NCBI GenBank assembly: GCA_011390985.1
Contig: JAABRJ010000485.1
Coordinates: forward strand, 1-10,715
Direction of reading: 5' to 3'
Source of the DNA: Desulfobacteraceae bacterium
Lineage (GTDB): Bacteria; Desulfobacterota; Desulfobacteria; Desulfobacterales; JAABRJ01
Length of the DNA stretch: 10,715 nucleotides
The translations under genes and the position numbers were made by a program. The notes below the pieces were generated by a model that was given only the letters and a program-made list of their open reading frames with translations, was not told the origin of the DNA and ran no database searches. Below, piece after piece: positions 6,788-10,715 of this stretch; within the stretch, counting starts at the first letter, position 1; every line of letters begins with the position of its first letter.

Positions 6788-8161
6788 ATGGCCAGCATCC
6801 CGATTCTCAAGGAGCGCGAAAAGCACATCTACCGCAAGGGCGCCGAGCCCTTCAACCTGACCTGCGGCCACCACAGCCTCGCCGGGGTGGTCAGCCAGCG
6901 GGCCTGCGTGTTTTGCGGCTCTCGGGTGGTGCTCTACCCGATCGCCGACGCGCTGCACCTGATCCACGGGCCGGTGGGCTGCGCGGCCTACACCTGGGAC
7001 ATCCGCGGGGCGCTGTCCTCGGGCCCGGAGCTTCACCGGCTGTCCTTCACCACCGACCTGCGGGAGAAAGACGTGATCTTCGGCGGGGAAAAAAAACTCC
7101 ACCGCGCCCTGGTCGAACTGATCGACACCTACCAGCCCCGGGCGGCCTTCGTCTACTCGACCTGCATCGTCGGGATCATCGGCGACGATGTGGCCGCGGT
7201 CTGCCGGCAGGTGAGCCGTGAAAAGGCGATCCCGGTGCTGCCGGTGCACTCCGAGGGCTTCAAGGGCACCAAGAAAGACGGCTACAAGGCGGCCTGCGAG
7301 GCGCTCTTCAAATTGGTCGGCCAGGGCCCGGTTGATCAGATCAGCCCTTGGAGCATCAACATCCTGGGGGAATTCAATATCGGCGGGGAGGCCTGGATCA
7401 TCAAATCCTACTACGAGAAGATGGGGGTCGAGGTGGTGGCCACCATGACCGGTGACGGCCGGGTAGACGCCATCCGCCGCTCCCACGGGGCGGCCCTGAA
7501 CGTGGTGCAGTGCTCCGGGGCCATGACCACCCTGGCCGACATGATGCAGGCGCGCTACGGGACCCCCTACATCCGGGTTTCCTACTTCGGTCTCGAGGAC
7601 ACCTCCAAGGCCCTCTACGACGTGGCCGCGCATTTCAAGGACAACCCCGCGATCATGGCGCGCACACAGGCGCTCGTGCGCGGCGAGATCAGCGCCATCT
7701 TTCCCGAGCTCCAGAAAATAAAGGCCGCCGTGCAGGGCAAGCGGGCGGCGATCTATGTGGGTGGGGCCTTCAAGGCGTTTTCGCTGATCAAAGCCCTGCG
7801 CTATCTGGGCATGGACGTGGTCCTGGTGGGCTCCCAGACCGGCAACGACGCGGATTACGAGACGCTGCGGGACATGTGCGACGACGGCACCATCATCCTC
7901 GACGACGCCAACCCCCTGGAGCTTTCCAAGTACATCATCGAAAAGCGGGCGGACCTGTTCATCGGTGGGGTCAAGGAACGGCCCATCGCCTACAAGATGG
8001 GCATCGGCTTCTGCGACCACAACCACGAGCGCAAGACCCCCCTGGCCGGCTACGAGGGCATGCTGAACTTTGCGCGCGAGGTTTACAGGAGCGTCAACAG
8101 CCCGGTCTGGCGCTTTGCGCCGGCGCGGGCCGCGGCCGGAAAGGGGGCCTCGCCATGCTGA
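6788..8161 (+). CDS. nifE: FeMo-cofactor scaffold protein NifE
   Basis: NifE pairs with NifN to form a scaffold, related to NifDK, on which the NifB product is converted to mature cofactor with NifH supplying Mo and homocitrate. The 457-residue product resembles NifD. Cysteines C40 (QRACVFCG), C65 (GPVGCAAY) and C126 (STCIVGIIGDD) match the bridging-cluster ligands, and C242 (NVVQCSG) matches the cofactor cysteine of NifD. The histidine ligand at the C-terminal site of NifD is not conserved: the equivalent stretch reads CDHNHERKTPLAGYEGM, which is typical of NifE. GGAGG (about 6774-6778) precedes the ATG by 9 nt. The last 7 bp overlap the start of nifN. The C-terminal tail rich in Ala and Lys (about 444-457) covers the nifN ribosome-binding site and is probably not functionally important. 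Confidence 0.95.
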   Translation: MASIPILKEREKHIYRKGAEPFNLTCGHHSLAGVVSQRACVFCGSRVVLYPIADALHLIHGPVGCAAYTWDIRGALSSGPELHRLSFTTDLREKDVIFGGEKKLHRALVELIDTYQPRAAFVYSTCIVGIIGDDVAAVCRQVSREKAIPVLPVHSEGFKGTKKDGYKAACEALFKLVGQGPVDQISPWSINILGEFNIGGEAWIIKSYYEKMGVEVVATMTGDGRVDAIRRSHGAALNVVQCSGAMTTLADMMQARYGTPYIRVSYFGLEDTSKALYDVAAHFKDNPAIMARTQALVRGEISAIFPELQKIKAAVQGKRAAIYVGGAFKAFSLIKALRYLGMDVVLVGSQTGNDADYETLRDMCDDGTIILDDANPLELSKYIIEKRADLFIGGVKERPIAYKMGIGFCDHNHERKTPLAGYEGMLNFAREVYRSVNSPVWRFAPARAAAGKGASPC

Positions 8162-9528
8162 AGCCATCGCCCAAGGCCCCGAAGTTCACGGTCACGCGCA
8201 ACGCCTGCAAGCTCTGCACGCCGCTGGGGGCCGCCCTGGTCTTCAAGGGCATCCGCGGGGCGGTACCCCTGCTGCACGGCTCCCAGGGCTGTTCCACCTA
8301 CATCCGGCGCTACCTGATCAGCCACTACCGGGAGCCCATCGATATCGCCTGCTCCAATTTCTCCGAGCAGACCGCGATCTTCGGCGGCGGCGCCAACCTC
8401 AAGATCGCCCTGGACAACATCCGCCGCCAGTACGACCCCGAAATGATCGGGGTGGCGACCACCTGCCTCAGCGAAACCATCGGCGACGACGTGCCGATGT
8501 TCATCCGTGAGTACCGTGAGAGCTGCGCGGGCGAGGACCTGCCGCCGGTAGTGCACGTGGCCACCCCCAGCTATCAGGGCACCCATATGCAGGGGTTCCA
8601 TGCGGCGCTGCAGGCCGTGGTCGATCAGCTGGCCCAGGGCGCCGCTGAAGCCGGCCCCCACGTGAACCTCTTTCCGGGAATGGTGTCGCCGGCGGACTTG
8701 CGGCACCTCAGGGAAATCTGTGCGGATTTCGACCTGCCCGTCGTACTCTTGCCCGACTACGCCGACACCCTCGACGGCCCCCTGTGGACCGAGTATCAGC
8801 GGATTCCCGAGGGCGGCACTTCAGTGACCGCCATTCGCAGCAGCGGGAGCGCGCGGGCCAGCCTGGAGCTGGGCGACGTATTGGCCCGCGCCAAGGAGAC
8901 CGCCGCAGGGCTCCTCTGGAAGCGCTTCGAGGTGCCCTGCCACCGGATGGGGCTGCCCGTGGGCATCGACGCCACCGACCGGATGTTCGCGGCCCTGGCG
9001 GAAATCAGCGGACGGCCGACGCCGGAAAATCACCTGCGGGAGCGCGGGCGGCTTATCGACAGCTACGCCGACGGCCACAAGTATGTGATGGACGCCCGCG
9101 CGGTGGTCTTCGGGGAAGAGGACCTGGTGGTCGGTCTGGCCGGCTTTCTGGGTGAAATCGGGGTCGTTCCGGTGGTCTGCGCATCGGGCGGCCGCAGCGG
9201 CCACCTGGCGGCCTGCATCGCCGAGCGCTTTCCGGATCACAGCCAAAAAGGCATCCAGGTTCTGAGCGATGCCGACTTCGTGACCATCGAGACCGCCGCC
9301 CGGGACGCCCAGCCCGATTTCCTGATCGGCAACAGCAAAGGCTACAGCATGGCCCGGCGCCTCGACAAACCGCTGATCCGGGTGGGCTTTCCGGTTCACG
9401 ACCGGGTTGGCGGCGCCCGCCTGCTGCACCTGGGATACCGCGGCAGCCAGCAGCTTTTCGACCGGATTGCCAACACGCTGATGGCAGCACGCCAGACCGC
9501 CTCACCGGTGGGATACACCTACATCTAA
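8155..9528 (+). CDS. nifN: FeMo-cofactor scaffold protein NifN
   Basis: Partner of NifE in the cofactor-assembly scaffold and a paralogue of NifK. The 457-residue product has the family cysteines C46 (HGSQGCSTYIRRYL) and C104 (TTCLSETIGDD), and N-terminal C18 and C21 in NACKLCTPLGAAL. The NifK-like tail GFPVHDRVGG (411-420) is present. The ATG at 8155 overlaps the nifE stop by 7 bp and follows AAGGGGG (8141-8147) by 7 nt, which suggests translational coupling and matched NifE and NifN amounts. The frame is open upstream inside nifE, but that part has no nitrogenase-like sequence. No NifX or NifB domain is fused to this protein. Confidence 0.94.
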   Translation: MLKPSPKAPKFTVTRNACKLCTPLGAALVFKGIRGAVPLLHGSQGCSTYIRRYLISHYREPIDIACSNFSEQTAIFGGGANLKIALDNIRRQYDPEMIGVATTCLSETIGDDVPMFIREYRESCAGEDLPPVVHVATPSYQGTHMQGFHAALQAVVDQLAQGAAEAGPHVNLFPGMVSPADLRHLREICADFDLPVVLLPDYADTLDGPLWTEYQRIPEGGTSVTAIRSSGSARASLELGDVLARAKETAAGLLWKRFEVPCHRMGLPVGIDATDRMFAALAEISGRPTPENHLRERGRLIDSYADGHKYVMDARAVVFGEEDLVVGLAGFLGEIGVVPVVCASGGRSGHLAACIAERFPDHSQKGIQVLSDADFVTIETAARDAQPDFLIGNSKGYSMARRLDKPLIRVGFPVHDRVGGARLLHLGYRGSQQLFDRIANTLMAARQTASPVGYTYI

Positions 9529-9536
9529 ACCCCAGG

Positions 9537-9584
9537 AATGGGGCCCGGTGGTTTCATCCTGTTTCCCGGACCGGGGCCCATTTT
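9537..9584 (+). terminator. Terminator-like hairpin between nifN and nifB
   Basis: Arms AATGGGGCCCGG (9537-9548) and CCGGGGCCCATT (9571-9582) pair at 11 of 12 positions around a 22-nt loop, with one internal G-G mismatch. The descending arm runs into four T residues (9581-9584). This looks like an intrinsic terminator, but the T-run is short and partly inside the stem, so partial read-through is likely. It lies only 8 bp after the nifN stop codon. I found no -24/-12 promoter between it and nifB, so nifB probably depends on read-through, or the hairpin protects the 3' end of an upstream transcript. The fold is seen in the sequence; its effect is inferred. Confidence 0.6.
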
Positions 9585-9617
9585 CCCGGGGGGAGCAGCA
9601 GCCAAGCGAGGTCGCAA

Positions 9618-10715
9618 ATGAATCTGGAACATCATCCCTGTTTTAACGTCAAGGCCCACAAAACCTTCGGCCGGGTGCACCTGCCCGTCGCCCCGCGCTG
9701 CAACGTGCAGTGCAACTTCTGCAACCGCAAATACGACTGCGTCAATGAAAGCCGCCCCGGCGTGACCAGCGGTGTCCTGACGCCCGCCCAGGCGATGGTC
9801 TATCTGGCGACCGTGCTCGAGCAGAAACCCAACATCGCCGTGGTGGGCATCGCCGGTCCGGGGGACCCCTTCGCCAACTCCGCCGAGACGCTGGAAACCC
9901 TGCGTCTGGTCCGCCAGCGCTACCCCGAGATGCTGCTCTGCCTGGCCTCCAACGGCCTTGCCATCGGACCGCACCTGGATGCGCTGGCGGCCCTGAAAGT
10001 CAGCCATGTCACCATCACCGTCAACGCCGTCGACCCCGCCATCGCAGCCCGGATCTACAGCTGGGTGCGCGACGGCAAACGCGTGCTGCGCGCCCGGCGC
10101 GGCGCCGAAATCCTGCTGGAACGCCAGTTGGACGCCATCGGAGGGCTGAAGGCACGCGGCATCACGGTCAAGGTCAACAGCATCATCATCCCCGGCATCA
10201 ACGACAACCACATCGAGGCGGTTGCCCGCCGGGTGTCGGCGCTGGGGGTCGACATCCTCAACTGTGTGCCCTACTTCCCCAACCGCGGATCGGCCTTCGA
10301 GCACGTGCCGGAGCCTTCCGTCGCAATCGTCCAGGCGGTGCGCGCGGCCGCCGGGCGATACGTCAAACAAATGCGCCACTGCACCCGCTGCCGGGCGGAC
10401 GCCGTGGGCCTCCTGGGTGAGGCGCCCAGCCCGGAGCTGATGGCAACCCTGCAGGCCTGCGAGCGCCTGCCGGCCGAAAGTCCGGCTGCGGAGCTGCAGA
10501 TCGACGGCGCCCGTCCGCACGTGGCGGTGGCCAGTATGGAAGGTGTGCTGGTCAACCAGCATTTGGGGGAGGCCCGCAGCCTCATGATTTATGGCCGTCA
10601 AAACGGCACGATCCAGCTGCTCGAAGCCCGCGAAGCCCCGCCGCCGGGCGGCGGCGGTCAGCGCTGGGCGCAACTGGCCGACACCCTGGGCGACTGCGGC
10701 ACCCTTCTGGTCAGC
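9618..10715 (+). CDS. nifB: FeMo-cofactor biosynthesis radical SAM protein NifB, 3' end cut by window
   Basis: NifB fuses two [4Fe-4S] units and inserts a carbide from S-adenosylmethionine to make the [8Fe-9S-C] core (NifB-co) passed to NifEN. The open frame runs 366 codons to the window edge with no stop, so the C-terminus is missing. The radical SAM motif C28-x3-C32-x2-C35 (RCNVQCNFCNRKYDC) is intact, as are HPCFN (6-10) and the later HCTRCRADAVGLLGE (254-268), whose cysteines serve extra cluster binding in this family. GIAGPGDPFAN (77-87) is the conserved SAM-domain glycine motif. From about residue 295 a second domain begins with VAVASMEGVLVNQHLGEA, typical of the NifX/NafY fold, so this is the two-domain form of NifB. 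GCGAGG (9606-9611) precedes the ATG by 6 nt. It is 89 bp after nifN, beyond a hairpin. Confidence 0.95.
   Translation, partial: MNLEHHPCFNVKAHKTFGRVHLPVAPRCNVQCNFCNRKYDCVNESRPGVTSGVLTPAQAMVYLATVLEQKPNIAVVGIAGPGDPFANSAETLETLRLVRQRYPEMLLCLASNGLAIGPHLDALAALKVSHVTITVNAVDPAIAARIYSWVRDGKRVLRARRGAEILLERQLDAIGGLKARGITVKVNSIIIPGINDNHIEAVARRVSALGVDILNCVPYFPNRGSAFEHVPEPSVAIVQAVRAAAGRYVKQMRHCTRCRADAVGLLGEAPSPELMATLQACERLPAESPAAELQIDGARPHVAVASMEGVLVNQHLGEARSLMIYGRQNGTIQLLEAREAPPPGGGGQRWAQLADTLGDCGTLLVS

Noticed and set aside
7089..7096. Run of eight A in nifE (and a similar run at 4577-4584 in nifD) as possible slippage sites
   Set aside because: Both encode conserved Glu-Lys-Lys stretches in frame; nothing downstream in another frame suggests a useful shifted product.
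5435..8167. Long open frame (910 codons) on the minus strand across nifK and nifE
   Set aside because: It is the antisense of strongly conserved nif genes in GC-rich DNA, where the complementary frame lacks stops; its translation is Gly/Val/His/Asp-rich with no recognisable domain.
9525..10673. Minus-strand open frame opposite nifB
   Set aside because: Shadow of nifB, whose radical SAM and cluster-binding motifs are intact on the plus strand.
1..10715. CRISPR arrays, tRNA or rRNA genes, insertion sequences or transposases
   Set aside because: No regularly spaced repeats, no tRNA-like or rRNA-like sequence, and no transposase-like protein were seen; the window is filled by nif genes.

Overview
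This window is a near-complete molybdenum nitrogenase (nif) gene cluster, with all genes on the + strand in the order nifA – [nifH – nifI1 – nifI2 – nifD – nifK – nifE – nifN – nifB]. nifB runs off the right edge. The DNA is GC-rich throughout. A NifA-type sigma-54 activator together with a textbook -24/-12 promoter shows that the source is a bacterium. The two PII-like genes between nifH and nifD, a NifD with an extra segment of roughly 55 residues, and a short NifK of 459 residues are the hallmarks of the nitrogenase lineage of strict anaerobes (clostridia, methanogens, sulfate reducers). The combination best fits a GC-rich sulfate-reducing Desulfobacterota, for example a Desulfobacterales relative. 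This assignment is inferred from gene order and protein features, not from a database search.

Layout. Positions 1-170 hold no gene I can support. nifA occupies 171-1748, and a perfect 18-bp palindrome starts on its stop codon. The 307-bp gap 1749-2055 is the control region of the structural operon. It contains an operator-like dyad (1849-1870), a T-rich stretch with an IHF-like site (1935-1947) and a sigma-54 promoter (1977-1992). The operon then runs from 2056 to the window end with short gaps or overlaps. The only larger gap is the 89 bp between nifN and nifB, which contains a terminator-like hairpin.

How the genes work together. NifA with sigma-54 RNA polymerase is expected to switch the operon on. 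NifH (Fe protein) passes electrons to the NifDK (MoFe) protein, which reduces N2. NifI1 and NifI2 are expected to switch the enzyme off after translation when fixed nitrogen is plentiful. NifB builds the iron-sulfur-carbide core of the cofactor, the NifEN scaffold matures it with NifH, and the product is inserted into NifDK. Within this window this is a known system and I see no new one. The points worth a second look are the non-canonical enhancer region, the hairpin before nifB, and the features of NifA and NifD noted below.
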